IMG/VR virus record: IMGVR_UViG_3300033183_000299 | Span: 1-64,000 of that record | Source of the DNA: a virus | DNA length: 64,000 bases | Strand: one strand, 5' to 3' | In this document: piece by piece, positions 16,551 to 24,039 of the stretch | Position numbering within the stretch: the stretch's first letter is position 1 | Layout: each line of letters starts with the position of its first letter | Made by a program: the position numbers and the translations under genes | Notes under the pieces: generated by a model | The model's input: the letters and a program-made list of their open reading frames with translations, nothing else | The model's database searches: none | Told to the model about the DNA's origin: nothing

Positions 16551-16753
16551 AGGGTCTCCGTAAAGGGGTCTAGAAAGGACTTTGGTGGCTTGGGGCGGTA
16601 GTAGGGTAGGGGGGTAGTGTACAAGGGCTTACAAGGGGTGTGAGGTAGGTTTCTGTGGACGTTCCATACCACCACACCTTTCACGCCCATATTTACAAGG
16701 GTATATACACTGGGTACATACAAGATAGTTAGGGGACTGTACAAGGATGGAAA
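16551..16753. other. Gene-free stretch with G-rich tract and TACAAGG repeats
   Basis: Contains several TACAAGG words (16619-16745) and GTAGGGTAGGGGGGTAG near 16600. On the transcribed strand this is C-rich and G-poor, like a Rho-loading site. A 65-codon frame here has only a TTG start and low-complexity sequence and is not called. Confidence 0.4.
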
Positions 16754-17002
16754 CTACCTACCAAATAAATTCTCCAATGCTTGTTGTAGGGGATCACCTT
16801 TTGCCTTGCTAGGTTGGGGCTTTATCTTTGATCTACTGATGAAATCATCGGTGTCCGTTTCTAGGGCTGATAGCAAGACCCAATCGGTTTTATCGACTTG
16901 TGGAAAGTAACACATGCAAAGATAGTCTTTCATCTTCGGGGCTTTGGAAAGGATATAACCTTTACCGTATTCAACGTGGTATACTGTATCAAATTGGTTC
17001 AT
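16754..17002 (-). CDS. SH3-like protein (82 aa)
   Basis: MNQFDTVYHVEYGKGYILSK is a well-known opening of phage small-barrel proteins (DTVYHxEYGKG). The C-terminus is basic and helical. GGAGATCCC precedes the ATG. Likely transcribed with the genes at 17023-17275. Confidence 0.7.
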   Translation of the reverse strand: MNQFDTVYHVEYGKGYILSKAPKMKDYLCMCYFPQVDKTDWVLLSALETDTDDFISRSKIKPQPSKAKGDPLQQALENLFGR

Positions 17003-17022
17003 GGGATCTCCGATGTTGTGGG

Positions 17023-17157
17023 TTATTGGTGTGTACGAATGAGTTGGACTTGATGTACTGGAAAGTTATAGAACTTACCACCTTTTGCTACGGTAACGGT
17101 ATTGCCACCACCAAAGGATACGAAACGATAGGTATTGTTGTTATAAATTGCAATCAT
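17023..17157 (-). CDS. Very small beta-rich protein (44 aa)
   Basis: Start at MIAIYNNN because GGAGATCCCC lies in front. Strands YRFVSFGGGNTVTVAKGGKFYNF suggest a minimal barrel. Function unknown. Confidence 0.6.
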   Translation of the reverse strand: MIAIYNNNTYRFVSFGGGNTVTVAKGGKFYNFPVHQVQLIRTHQ

Positions 17158-17179
17158 GGGGATCTCCGATGTTATGGGT

Positions 17180-17275
17180 TTAGTCGTTGTTATACTTGTG
17201 TTCATTGTTTAGTAGGTATGGGATATACAGGCTCATAGCCATAAGGTTTACACCGATCATTATAAGGGTATTCAT
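17180..17275 (-). CDS. Micro membrane protein (31 aa)
   Basis: GGAGACACCA then ATG at 17273-17275: MNTLIMIGVNLMAMSLYIPYLL..., one hydrophobic helix and a polar tail. First gene after dyad unit 5. The size is small but the leader is identical in layout to larger neighbours. Confidence 0.5.
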   Translation of the reverse strand: MNTLIMIGVNLMAMSLYIPYLLNNEHKYNND

Positions 17276-17315
17276 TGGTGTCTCCGATTGATGGGGTTGC
17301 TTTGTTGATGTTATA

Positions 17316-17359
17316 AGTGTATCATGGTTTGGCTAAAACGTCAAGGACAAATTTTGACC
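17316..17359 (-). promoter_or_regulatory. Dyad promoter unit 5 (0-bp gap)
   Basis: TTGACG (17339-17344), 17 bp, TACACT (17316-17321). Dyad GGACAAATTTTGACC at 17345-17359 abuts -35. Confidence 0.75.
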
Positions 17360-17598
17360 GTTCCGTTAAACCATCGTATCTGACGACCTTTGTAGTTGAT
17401 AAACGCATAGTTGTGGTTGCCTGCGGTATCGTATTGTGCCATGAAACTCTCATACACACGATACCATCGCTTGCCACCGTTGATCTGAACCATCTGATCT
17501 GTCGGTATTCTCGAACCAAAACCGTTCTTGTTGATCGCTCGGTCGATTGATGATTGGATTAAAGGGTTTGATCGGGTCTTGGTTATCTTGATATCCAT
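17341..17598 (-). CDS. Hypothetical protein (85 aa)
   Basis: Start at MDIKITKTRS (GGAGACACT in front). Central NGGKRWYRVYESFMAQYD... beta-rich; ends GTVKICP, where the last codons and TGA are the dyad and -35 of unit 5. Function unknown. Confidence 0.65.
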   Translation of the reverse strand: MDIKITKTRSNPLIQSSIDRAINKNGFGSRIPTDQMVQINGGKRWYRVYESFMAQYDTAGNHNYAFINYKGRQIRWFNGTVKICP

Positions 17599-17638
17599 AG
17601 TGTCTCCAATGTTGTGGTGTTGTTCTGTTGATGTATAT

Positions 17639-17692
17639 AGTGTATCATGAATGAGACCGTTTGTCAAGTGTCCAAACGGTCAATTTCTGTCC
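17639..17692 (-). promoter_or_regulatory. Dyad promoter unit 6 (10-bp gap)
   Basis: TTGACA (17662-17667), 17 bp, TACACT (17639-17644). Dyad GGTCAATTTCTGTCC at 17678-17692. Confidence 0.75.
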
Positions 17693-17697
17693 GACTG

Positions 17698-17964
17698 TTA
17701 ATGAATGTAAACATGTTCTGTCATGATCTCGCCATTTTGGGAATACAAGGTGATTGACGTACTAGCATGGATCGGCAAACCTGTTGACAGGTCGTCAAAG
17801 CGATACAGTTCCAATATGTAGCCATTATCGAAACGGTATTCAACGCTGTTGTCGGTGGTTCGGGTATGGTCGATGATTGCTTTGGTGTTGTGGAAGATGT
17901 CCATAATGATTGCAACAAGTTGCTTATTGATCTCTTTAATGTCGATGGTGTCTGTATTTTCCAT
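17698..17964 (-). CDS. Hypothetical protein (88 aa)
   Basis: MENTDTIDIKEINKQ start, chosen for GGAGACATCA. Helix then beta strands (VEYRFDNGYILELYRF, TSITLYSQNGEIMTEHV). No family recognised. Confidence 0.65.
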   Translation of the reverse strand: MENTDTIDIKEINKQLVAIIMDIFHNTKAIIDHTRTTDNSVEYRFDNGYILELYRFDDLSTGLPIHASTSITLYSQNGEIMTEHVYIH

Positions 17965-18006
17965 TGATGTCTCCATTGGATGGGGTTTGTCGTTGTTGAT
18001 GTTTAT

Positions 18007-18070
18007 AGTGTATCATGTTCTCAAAGGTTTGTCAAGTAATAATTGTTACTTTGGCGGACAGTTTTTGACC
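18007..18070 (-). promoter_or_regulatory. Dyad promoter unit 7 (20-bp gap)
   Basis: TTGACA (18030-18035), 17 bp, TACACT (18007-18012). Dyad GGACAGTTTTTGACC at 18056-18070. Confidence 0.75.
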
Positions 18071-18131
18071 GTTCTTCTATGGTCTCGGTGGTGCGAGAAT
18101 CGTGGGGAGATTGGATTGGGGTTTCCATTTA

Positions 18132-18151
18132 TAGTTATGTAAAGTTTTTTG
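18132..18151. repeat. 20-bp repeat, copy 6
   Basis: TAGTTATGTAAAGTTTTTTG, 61 bp upstream of the dyad of unit 7. Confidence 0.85.
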
Positions 18152-18186
18152 GTGGTCTCCGAAACTACCGACATGATAGAAGAATA

Positions 18187-18312
18187 CCCACGATAGAATA
18201 CCAAAGGCATCTATACGTGGGCACGTGTGGGAGATAGTCAAAGACTATCATGTATGGGTGCAAATAGCCTTTGGCTATCATGCCCATACATGGGGGATTG
18301 ATGTATCAATCC
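18187..18312 (-). ncRNA. Cluster of four stem-loops, candidate structured RNA
   Basis: Four consecutive hairpins: CCCACG+ATAGA with TCTAT+CGTGGG (18187-18221); GATAGTC-aaa-GACTATC (18233-18249); a nested pair CATGTATGGG/CCCATACATG enclosing ATAGCC-ttt-GGCTAT (18249-18292); GGATTGAT-gt-ATCAATCC (18295-18312). The last one straddles the stop codon of the 18306-18653 gene. Either a 3'-end element, an RNA-protecting structure or a processed small RNA. Strand assumed from the neighbours. Confidence 0.45.
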
Positions 18313-18653
18313 AATAGTGTGGTGAGCACGATCTCACACTTGTTCGGGTCATAGGTGGCTTCGCCACTTGCGAGAGCATCTACGAGCCATTTGGCTTCCT
18401 TGCGGGCTTCACGCAAGGTGTCATACTCTACAAATGCGTATGAGTGGATGCTCCCACTCTCCATAGCCATGCGTATGGAATACTTGCGATCTCGCTTGTA
18501 GTTGTGGTCGCTCGTGATGAACACGCAACCACCGAGCATATCACCGATAAGACGTGTGCCGAACATCTTCATGGTGTCTCGGTCGAACCAATGAAAGCCT
18601 TGTTGATAGTTGAATTGACGAAATTGAGAAAGAGATTTGTAATTGCCTAACAT
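18306..18653 (-). CDS. Hypothetical protein (115 aa)
   Basis: Start at MLGNYKSLSQFRQFN with AGGATGCGAC in front; the longer frame is a C-rich leader. Beta-rich centre (MKMFGTRLIGDMLGGCVFITS) and a helix (TLREARKEAKWLVDALASG). No family recognised. Its 5' leader is a G-rich tract on the plus strand. Confidence 0.65.
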   Translation of the reverse strand: MLGNYKSLSQFRQFNYQQGFHWFDRDTMKMFGTRLIGDMLGGCVFITSDHNYKRDRKYSIRMAMESGSIHSYAFVEYDTLREARKEAKWLVDALASGEATYDPNKCEIVLTTLLD

Positions 18654-18666
18654 GTCGCATCCTGTG

Positions 18667-18711
18667 GAATAGTTTTGGGGTTGGGGGTAGGGTAGTAGAT
18701 GGGTAGGGTAT
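18667..18711 (+). other. G-quadruplex-capable tract
   Basis: Plus strand has five G-runs in about 40 bases (GGGG, GGGGG, GGG, GGG, GGG separated mainly by TA and TT). The RNA of the minus-strand genes is C-rich here. Confidence 0.4.
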
Positions 18712-18748
18712 GTACCCACACCCCTTTGGGGTGGGGCTTGACTGATGA

Positions 18749-19807
18749 TTAAGACGCGAGAATACGCATAAGGTAGTCTTTTGGCGTGCTACCGTCCGAC
18801 AAAGTAGCCGTATGGATACCATGAGCATTGTGTGCAACTTCCTTGCCTTTCGAGATAACTTGGAAGAACAGCATACCGAGTTCCGATGGTAGCGATACAA
18901 AGTATTCTGCTACGTTGGTCAATTCGGTCTTATCGAGTTTACGGTCGAATACCTTTGACTGCTTGAAACGTTCGATCAATGCGTTGTGATCGTTGATTGA
19001 GAAATCTTTGGTAAGTTTGTGCTTGCCATCTAGGATCTCTTCGACAGTCACGATCTTGTTGTAGTTCTTGACGTAGTCAACAAGGGCGACACCAGCCTCG
19101 AAACCAACGAAACCTGTGGTCAAGTGATACAAGATACCGTTGTTAGCGAGAGCCTTGATATCTTGGTCTCCGATAGTCTTGGACAATCGCTCCCATGAGC
19201 GTCTTGATGGGTAAACCTTGTTAGGCTCGTAGTCATCGTTGTGTTCAAGATGGTTGTGATTATCGTTGATAAAGTCCCAAATGACTTGACTGACGTTGCC
19301 ATCTGCCCATGATAACCAATCTTCTACGGTTGGCTTTACATCGAATACGGTGTAACGGTCAAGTTCTGCGGGATCCATTTCTCCGACTTGATACTGGTCT
19401 CCATGATCTCCACCACCGTTTACACAGGCAAAGATTACAGTGTCGGGGTGCAAGGTGTAGCCTGCAATCTTGCGACTATCACACAACTCAAAGATACCTT
19501 GGCGGACTTCCATTGTGGCACGATCGACTTCATCGAGAAACAGGATTACAGGGTTGTTACAGGCATCGTGCAACCATTCGGGAGCAAGCCATTGAGTGAC
19601 GTTGCCTTCGACTTTTGGGAGACCTAGCAAATCGCCTTCGGTCATTTGAGATGCACGACGTTCGACAACAGGGAGACCCATTTGATCGGCAATCTGATAC
19701 ACGATTGTGGATTTACCGATACCGTGACGACCACGAATAAGGATAGGGAATTTTGCTGAAATTACGGATGGAAGAACAGAGTTTAATACTGAATAAGAAA
19801 TAGCCAT
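18749..19807 (-). CDS. MoxR-type AAA+ ATPase (352 aa)
   Basis: Walker A GRHGIGKST (26-34), Walker B ILFLDEVD (88-95), then CVNGGG sensor-1 region and MDPAELDRY. This is the MoxR/YehL-type AAA+ arrangement. MoxR ATPases work as chaperones with VWA-domain partners; a HExxH/VWA protein is encoded 1.6 kb upstream at 21401-22636. The first codon follows AGGATATTTATC and the promoter carries a dyad abutting -35. Role in the phage is unknown; assembly or remodelling of a host complex is the best guess. Confidence 0.85.
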   Translation of the reverse strand: MAISYSVLNSVLPSVISAKFPILIRGRHGIGKSTIVYQIADQMGLPVVERRASQMTEGDLLGLPKVEGNVTQWLAPEWLHDACNNPVILFLDEVDRATMEVRQGIFELCDSRKIAGYTLHPDTVIFACVNGGGDHGDQYQVGEMDPAELDRYTVFDVKPTVEDWLSWADGNVSQVIWDFINDNHNHLEHNDDYEPNKVYPSRRSWERLSKTIGDQDIKALANNGILYHLTTGFVGFEAGVALVDYVKNYNKIVTVEEILDGKHKLTKDFSINDHNALIERFKQSKVFDRKLDKTELTNVAEYFVSLPSELGMLFFQVISKGKEVAHNAHGIHTATLSDGSTPKDYLMRILAS

Positions 19808-19863
19808 GATAAATATCCTTTGGATAGAGTAATGAAAGTAGACAGGATTGTCTGATGTAATTA

Positions 19864-19907
19864 GTGTAACAGGTTAGTGAAAGAAAGTCAAGGACAGAAA
19901 TTGTCCG
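19864..19907 (-). promoter_or_regulatory. Dyad promoter unit 8 (0-bp gap), moxR-like gene
   Basis: TTGACT (19887-19892), 17 bp, TACACT (19864-19869). Dyad GGACAGAAATTGTCC at 19893-19907. Confidence 0.75.
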
Positions 19908-19925
19908 TTTGAGATAGTGTCGGTA

Positions 19926-19943
19926 GTTACGGTGGATCGTTCA
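19926..19943 (-). CDS. Five-codon micro-ORF (MNDPP) with full leader
   Basis: An ATG behind AGGAGACAAT, downstream of dyad unit 9, opens a frame that stops after five codons. It may be the remnant of a lost gene or a leader peptide between two promoters. Coordinates approximate. Confidence 0.25.
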
Positions 19944-19989
19944 TATTGTCTCCTAAATGGTGATTGGTTATCTCGTTGTTGATGTTTAT

Positions 19990-20032
19990 AGTGTAACACC
20001 TTGATGAAAAAAGTCAAGGACAATTTTTGACC
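19990..20032 (-). promoter_or_regulatory. Dyad promoter unit 9 (0-bp gap)
   Basis: TTGACT (20012-20017), 16 bp, TACACT (19990-19995). Dyad GGACAATTTTTGACC at 20018-20032. No sizeable gene follows before unit 8. Confidence 0.7.
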
Positions 20033-20035
20033 GTT

Positions 20036-20206
20036 TCAGTTTTGATAGGCAAATTCACCGTTAATCTCGACATTGTCATAGTCAATAGATACATTCGCTC
20101 CCATCGCTTGGGCACTGTTAGAACAGTATGCGATAAAACCAAAGGTGGTAGCAAGGATTGAGAAAAGCATGATAAAGCCTATGTGTTCATTGATAAAGTG
20201 TTTCAT
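20036..20206 (-). CDS. Small single-span membrane or exported protein (56 aa)
   Basis: GGAGACACC then ATG at 20204-20206: MKHFINEHIGFIMLFSILATTFGFIAYC, a membrane helix with a Cys, followed by a short acidic domain (VSIDYDNVEINGEFAY). Has its own dyad promoter, and the stop sits next to unit 9. Confidence 0.65.
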   Translation of the reverse strand: MKHFINEHIGFIMLFSILATTFGFIAYCSNSAQAMGANVSIDYDNVEINGEFAYQN

Positions 20207-20244
20207 GGTGTCTCCAATGAAAGGGTTGTTTTGTTGATGTTATA

Positions 20245-20288
20245 AGTGTATCATGGTTTGGCTAAAACGTCAAGGTCAAAAATTGTCC
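20245..20288 (-). promoter_or_regulatory. Dyad promoter unit 10 (0-bp gap)
   Basis: TTGACG, 17 bp, TACACT (20245-20250). Dyad GGTCAAAAATTGTCC at about 20274-20288, overlapping the stop of the next gene upstream. Confidence 0.7.
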
Positions 20289-20485
20289 GTTAAAGGTTTT
20301 GCGTCTAACATTCCACCAATACCGAATGTTTTATCTTCACCTGTGTCCATGTTATGGGCTTTGATCTTCATCGCCTTGTGGATATAGCAATAAAACGTAT
20401 CGGTGATAGCGATATAGGTTTGATAGCCATTGATAGAATGGGGGAATTTGAATAAGTCGCCTTTGGTCATTGTGAGTAAATCCAT
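20276..20485 (-). CDS. Hypothetical beta-rich protein (69 aa)
   Basis: Start at MDLLTMTKGDLFKF behind GGAGACAAC. TKGDLFKFPHSINGYQTYIAI fits the GDL-type small barrel. Stop codon lies inside the dyad of unit 10. Confidence 0.65.
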   Translation of the reverse strand: MDLLTMTKGDLFKFPHSINGYQTYIAITDTFYCYIHKAMKIKAHNMDTGEDKTFGIGGMLDAKPLTDNF

Positions 20486-20516
20486 GTTGTCTCCATGTTT
20501 CGTTGTTGATGTTAGT

Positions 20517-20560
20517 AGTGTATCATGAATTGAATGATTTGTAAAGGTCAAAAAATGTCC
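20517..20560 (-). promoter_or_regulatory. Dyad promoter unit 11 (0-bp gap)
   Basis: TTTACA (20540-20545), 17 bp, TACACT (20517-20522). Dyad GGTCAAAAAATGTCC at 20546-20560. Confidence 0.7.
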
Positions 20561-20566
20561 GACTTG

Positions 20567-20938
20567 CTACAATCGGTATTTTCTGCGTGTTGTAGTGTGC
20601 TTCTCGGTAAGGTCTCGATACATTGGATGGGCTTGCAAGGTCTCGTCAGTCATCATCAATAATGCTGGATGATCGGCAATCTCGGATACATAGCCACTAA
20701 CACTGTCCCAATCTCTCGAACGGATGCCGAATGATTTACCTGTGGGGATATGAGTTACGCACCATTCGCCACCATATCGGGATCGGTTTCCATCTTGTAT
20801 CTCTTGGTGCTCTCCCAAAGGTCGGTGGATAGCCATCGGGTACTGTACTACCCCTACGATGTTCTCGATAATTGTGATACCATCACGACTTTGCCATGCT
20901 CGCAAGTTGATAGTGTCTTTTCGGGTCGGTTGTTTCAT
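20567..20938 (-). CDS. Hypothetical protein (123 aa)
   Basis: GGAGACAAC precedes the ATG. Two beta-rich segments (RDGITIIENIVGVVQYPMA, GGEWCVTHIPTGKSFGIRS) and a basic end (TRRKYRL). No family recognised. Confidence 0.65.
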   Translation of the reverse strand: MKQPTRKDTINLRAWQSRDGITIIENIVGVVQYPMAIHRPLGEHQEIQDGNRSRYGGEWCVTHIPTGKSFGIRSRDWDSVSGYVSEIADHPALLMMTDETLQAHPMYRDLTEKHTTTRRKYRL

Positions 20939-20969
20939 GTTGTCTCCATGTTTCGTTGTTGATGTTTAT

Positions 20970-21023
20970 AGTGTATCATGTTCTTAATCATTTGTCAAGT
21001 CATCAGGCGGACATTTTTTGACC
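20970..21023 (-). promoter_or_regulatory. Dyad promoter unit 12 (10-bp gap)
   Basis: TTGACA (20993-20998), 17 bp, TACACT (20970-20975). Dyad GGACATTTTTTGACC at 21009-21023. Confidence 0.75.
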
Positions 21024-21313
21024 AAATCTTCTATGTCTCCGTTACCAAAGACCAATTCTAAATGCCATCGGTAGGTACAGAGTTCTAGGGTGGTGGGGTC
21101 TAGTACCACCCAATTTTCGGGCTTTGTCTCATGTAAGATATACATCTTGCCTTTGATCCATACCATGTCGCCCACGTTAAACTCGCCTATGTAGGCACGC
21201 ATGGCGTCATGCTCTCGCTCCATTTGCCCACACGACTTGCATTGTTCATACTCGTGATCCCATTGGTGGGCTTTCTCGGTGGCAAAGCCACATTGACATA
21301 TCATACGTTCCAT
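20984..21313 (-). CDS. Zinc-ribbon plus SH3-like protein (109 aa)
   Basis: CQCGF near residue 7 and CKSCGQ near 25 form a likely zinc ribbon. FNVGDMVWIKGKMYILHE (about 45-62) is a GDMV barrel. Metal-binding and barrel modules together suggest nucleic-acid or polymerase binding. Weak ribosome site; a hairpin lies upstream. Confidence 0.65.
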   Translation of the reverse strand: MERMICQCGFATEKAHQWDHEYEQCKSCGQMEREHDAMRAYIGEFNVGDMVWIKGKMYILHETKPENWVVLDPTTLELCTYRWHLELVFGNGDIEDLVKKCPPDDLTND

Positions 21314-21359
21314 AGGTGCTCTCGTAAGGGGTTTTCGGTTAGGTGGTAGGGTGGTAGCA

Positions 21360-21388
21360 CCCCAAAGCCCCCAAAAGGGCTTGTGGGG
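21360..21388 (-). other. GC-rich hairpin between the VWA and zinc-ribbon genes
   Basis: AAGCCC/GGGCTT stem extended by CCCC/GGGG across a small internal loop. No T-run follows on the minus strand, so it is not a classical terminator; it could set relative expression of the two genes. Confidence 0.45.
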
Positions 21389-21400
21389 CTTGTTAGAGCC

Positions 21401-22636
21401 TTACTTGTCCATAATCAGAATACGTTCGTTTGTGGAAAAGTAGGGGTTCTCTGCGTACTGTGGGGTAGTTACCCACATTCGCTGACACTTGGATGGCTTT
21501 GGTTTCGGTGCTTCTAGATCGGTTAGGATCAGATGACCGTCAAATTCACGTTCATTGACCCACTTGGTCGGTGCGTCGAAGTCCGTTCCACCACACGATA
21601 CACGTTCCCACGTTCGTTTCTTGCCCTTTTTCCATACGAATACATTTTCTTCGGATACTTCGGTGTCGAAAGGAACAACAGTAAACTCGGCATACTTGGA
21701 TAGTGCCGACAGTTCGGAGAAGAACAAGGCAAGCATACCATCGTCAACAGACCCCGATTGGTCGATAGAGATCGCAATCTTTGCCGTTCGGGTCACACGT
21801 TTACCACTGTGGATATACGGAAATCGTTTGTTGATACGTCTTGGTGTGCTACGTTTGTTCGCTCGTTGCGATGTTTTGATAAAGTAACGCAAGACTTTTC
21901 GCCAATCAACCTTTGGTTTGATGAAATCTTGGATAGCCTTTCGGGTGTCTGCACCGATAGTACCCCAACCACGACCAGTTGAGTTGATCTCGTCAACAGC
22001 GTCTTTGACTGCCTGTTTGAGTCGCTCGGTAGCCACGTCTTTGAGAGCCTGTCGTTGTTCTTCTGAAAGGTGATCGCCACCCCAACCACTGTGATCGTCA
22101 AGTGAGTCGGGCAATCCGTTGCCTTGACTACCTTGCCCATCGCCTTGCTGACCGTCACCACCTTGTCCATCGCCATCTTGGGGCTGATTGAATTGTTCAT
22201 CTTCTTTGAGCATTTTGAAGTAGTATTCTGCGGATTGACCGACAGGATAGTCTTGGAAAGGCTCTCGGCTAGGAAAGCAACCTTGTTCGGGCAACTCGTC
22301 CATAAGGTGGGAATTGATCGCAAGATCGGTGGCGATGTTCCACATCTTGGTCATACCACTCGGTGGTAAGCGACCTGTAACATGCTCAAAGATGATGTGG
22401 TAAAACTCGTGTTTTAGGACACCACTGCGTTCTCGTTGAGTAAGTTTCTCGAAGAATTCGGGGTTGTAAACCATCTCGAATTGACCCTGCTCGGTGATAC
22501 GGACACCTGCTGTTGGGACTGACTTGTTGATTGTCTTGTTGATGCGCCTTGAAAGGCTTGCAAAGAAAGGCTCGCTCTCCAACAACCGATAGGTATGGGC
22601 ATTGAGATCGAAAGGGGTTGTTTTATCGTTTGACAT
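21401..22636 (-). CDS. HExxH and VWA-like domain protein, MoxR partner (411 aa)
   Basis: The N-terminal domain has HEFYH (76-80) and DLAINSHL, as in the putative metallopeptidase domain of the DUF2201 family. A low-complexity Gln/Gly/Asp linker (about 151-175) follows, then a VWA-like domain with DQSGS (292-296) and a later D of the metal site (ILTDLEAP). In bacteria such proteins are encoded beside MoxR AAA+ ATPases, as here. Likely forms a chaperone pair with 18749-19807; substrate unknown. GGAGACATT precedes the ATG. Confidence 0.85.
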   Translation of the reverse strand: MSNDKTTPFDLNAHTYRLLESEPFFASLSRRINKTINKSVPTAGVRITEQGQFEMVYNPEFFEKLTQRERSGVLKHEFYHIIFEHVTGRLPPSGMTKMWNIATDLAINSHLMDELPEQGCFPSREPFQDYPVGQSAEYYFKMLKEDEQFNQPQDGDGQGGDGQQGDGQGSQGNGLPDSLDDHSGWGGDHLSEEQRQALKDVATERLKQAVKDAVDEINSTGRGWGTIGADTRKAIQDFIKPKVDWRKVLRYFIKTSQRANKRSTPRRINKRFPYIHSGKRVTRTAKIAISIDQSGSVDDGMLALFFSELSALSKYAEFTVVPFDTEVSEENVFVWKKGKKRTWERVSCGGTDFDAPTKWVNEREFDGHLILTDLEAPKPKPSKCQRMWVTTPQYAENPYFSTNERILIMDK

Positions 22637-22676
22637 AATGTCTCCGTTGTTGTGGGGTTTCGTTGTTGATGTTTAT

Positions 22677-22740
22677 AGTGTATCATGTTCTCAAAGGTTT
22701 GTCAAGTAAAATCTGTTACTTAAACGGACAGTTTTTGACC
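22677..22740 (-). promoter_or_regulatory. Dyad promoter unit 13 (20-bp gap), VWA gene
   Basis: TTGACA (22700-22705), 17 bp, TACACT (22677-22682). Dyad GGACAGTTTTTGACC at 22726-22740. Confidence 0.75.
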
Positions 22741-22742
22741 GA

Positions 22743-22907
22743 TCATGCTATCTTCTCGAAACTACCGTATGAATACTTGGGGAATGTCTGAACATCACCG
22801 TTATTCCAACGTATGGTCATGTGGTAGTTCTTCGCTCGGATCACAATTCCAACCAATGTAGTGTCCACTTTGTGTCGTACAAGGTCGCCATTTTGGGGGT
22901 TCTTCAT
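22743..22907 (-). CDS. SH3-like GDLV protein (54 aa)
   Basis: AGGAGACAGC then ATG at 22905-22907. NGDLVRHKVDTTLVGIVIRA, then MTIRWNNGDVQTFP: the complete small-barrel pattern of the family. Starts 9 bases after the upstream gene's end. Confidence 0.7.
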   Translation of the reverse strand: MKNPQNGDLVRHKVDTTLVGIVIRAKNYHMTIRWNNGDVQTFPKYSYGSFEKIA

Positions 22908-22915
22908 GCTGTCTC

Positions 22916-23257
22916 CTAGTTAAACTCGATTGATCGGTTGATATATAAACCTTCTAGGCATCCCAATTCTTCGTCATCGCCCAATTCTTCTCCTAGACGA
23001 ACAAAGGCAAATTCTTCCCACCGTTCCAACTCTTGAAAGAAAGACAAGGCTTCTTCAATCGCTTTTACTTCGGGGTAATTGGGATACCACTTCACCCAAT
23101 TAAAGTGTATTCTCGCTATGTCTCCGTCTTTTTCGGGCAATTCCCATATTTTAGCCCATTCCGACAGGCTTTCTCGGTGCTTTGCCGATACTTTCATCAT
23201 AAAGTAAGGTAAAAGGTCGTGTGTAAAGATTATGCCGACTTGTGATCTATATCCCAT
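22916..23257 (-). CDS. Conserved phage protein, MGYRSxV family (113 aa)
   Basis: Begins MGYRSQVGIIFTHDLLPYF, an opening I recognise from a widespread uncharacterised phage family. Central DIARIHFNWVKWYP and an acidic helical end. GGAGACACCA in front. Function unknown. Confidence 0.75.
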   Translation of the reverse strand: MGYRSQVGIIFTHDLLPYFMMKVSAKHRESLSEWAKIWELPEKDGDIARIHFNWVKWYPNYPEVKAIEEALSFFQELERWEEFAFVRLGEELGDDEELGCLEGLYINRSIEFN

Positions 23258-23290
23258 TGGTGTCTCCGTTGTTGTTTTGTTGATGGTAGT

Positions 23291-23334
23291 AGTGTATCAT
23301 GGTAGTAGGGATTTGTAAAGGACAAAAAATGTCC
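23291..23334 (-). promoter_or_regulatory. Dyad promoter unit 14 (0-bp gap)
   Basis: TTTACA (23314-23319), 17 bp, TACACT (23291-23296). Dyad GGACAAAAAATGTCC at 23320-23334. Confidence 0.7.
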
Positions 23335-23336
23335 GT

Positions 23337-23543
23337 TTAAGAAAGTTTTTCAAAGTGCCATGTGAACATGCCGATAGGTTCGGACATTTTGTATTGGTCT
23401 TTGGTTCTGATGATATCAACCAACCGTATAGGCTCGGTTGGTCGTGTGTATCCATACCCCTTAATCTCGGACACCCCCAGTACCACACAGGTGTACCCAT
23501 GCTGTTTGTGTATCCATAACTCGCCTATCTTCGGTTCTATCAT
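23337..23543 (-). CDS. SH3-like protein (68 aa)
   Basis: Start at MIEPKIGELWIHKQ, overlapping the upstream stop as ATGA, behind GGAGCAAGT. IGELWIHKQHGYTCVVLGV is the barrel pattern. Confidence 0.65.
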   Translation of the reverse strand: MIEPKIGELWIHKQHGYTCVVLGVSEIKGYGYTRPTEPIRLVDIIRTKDQYKMSEPIGMFTWHFEKLS

Positions 23544-23881
23544 ACTTGCTCCATGAGCCAATCAAGAAATTGTCGGCAATCTTCGGGGGTCACAAAGCCA
23601 GAGTTACCACGCAAACGTGCCATACCAAAGCGAAAGCCGATGCCGATGGTTTTACCGTTGGGGGTGGTGTAGTACCACTCGTTACCATATCCCTTGTAAC
23701 TCTCGTCACCCCAATCGCTCGGCTCTCCCAAAGCAAGCACAAGATCGTCTTGGCAAATGTAAGCCATAAACTCTCTGTAAGGCTCGGTGGTTTCGGGTAG
23801 TAGTTGTTGCTCGTACCATTCATTAAGTAGGTGGTCGATGTTGTGTGTGCCTATTGAGTCGTTGTGTTGTGTGTAATCCAT
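23540..23881 (-). CDS. Hypothetical protein (113 aa)
   Basis: Start at MDYTQHNDSIG (GGAGACAATC in front). Contains WYYTTPNGKTIGIGFRFG and a C-terminal helix (PEDCRQFLDWLMEQV). Resembles small phage inhibitor-like proteins in size only; function unknown. Confidence 0.65.
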   Translation of the reverse strand: MDYTQHNDSIGTHNIDHLLNEWYEQQLLPETTEPYREFMAYICQDDLVLALGEPSDWGDESYKGYGNEWYYTTPNGKTIGIGFRFGMARLRGNSGFVTPEDCRQFLDWLMEQV

Positions 23882-23892
23882 GATTGTCTCCG

Positions 23893-24039
23893 TTATAGGT
23901 GGAATAGGTTGTGTCCCCACTGCCCTGTTATTTCGCCACTGTCGATCCATTTAACAAGCCAACGGTCAATAACCCCGACTTGTCTAACGACAATGCCGAT
24001 CGTTCCATATTTGTCTTTTACAAGGTCTCCGATGTTCAT
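23893..24039 (-). CDS. SH3-like GDLV protein (48 aa)
   Basis: GGAGACAAC then MNIGDLVKDKYGTIGIVVRQ ... RWLVKWIDSGE: minimal family member. Confidence 0.7.
   Translation of the reverse strand: MNIGDLVKDKYGTIGIVVRQVGVIDRWLVKWIDSGEITGQWGHNLFHL

Noticed and set aside
16547-16744. 65-codon minus-strand frame rich in Pro, Tyr and Val
   Set aside because: Only a TTG start with weak ribosome site, and the sequence is the translation of G-rich and TACAAGG repeats.
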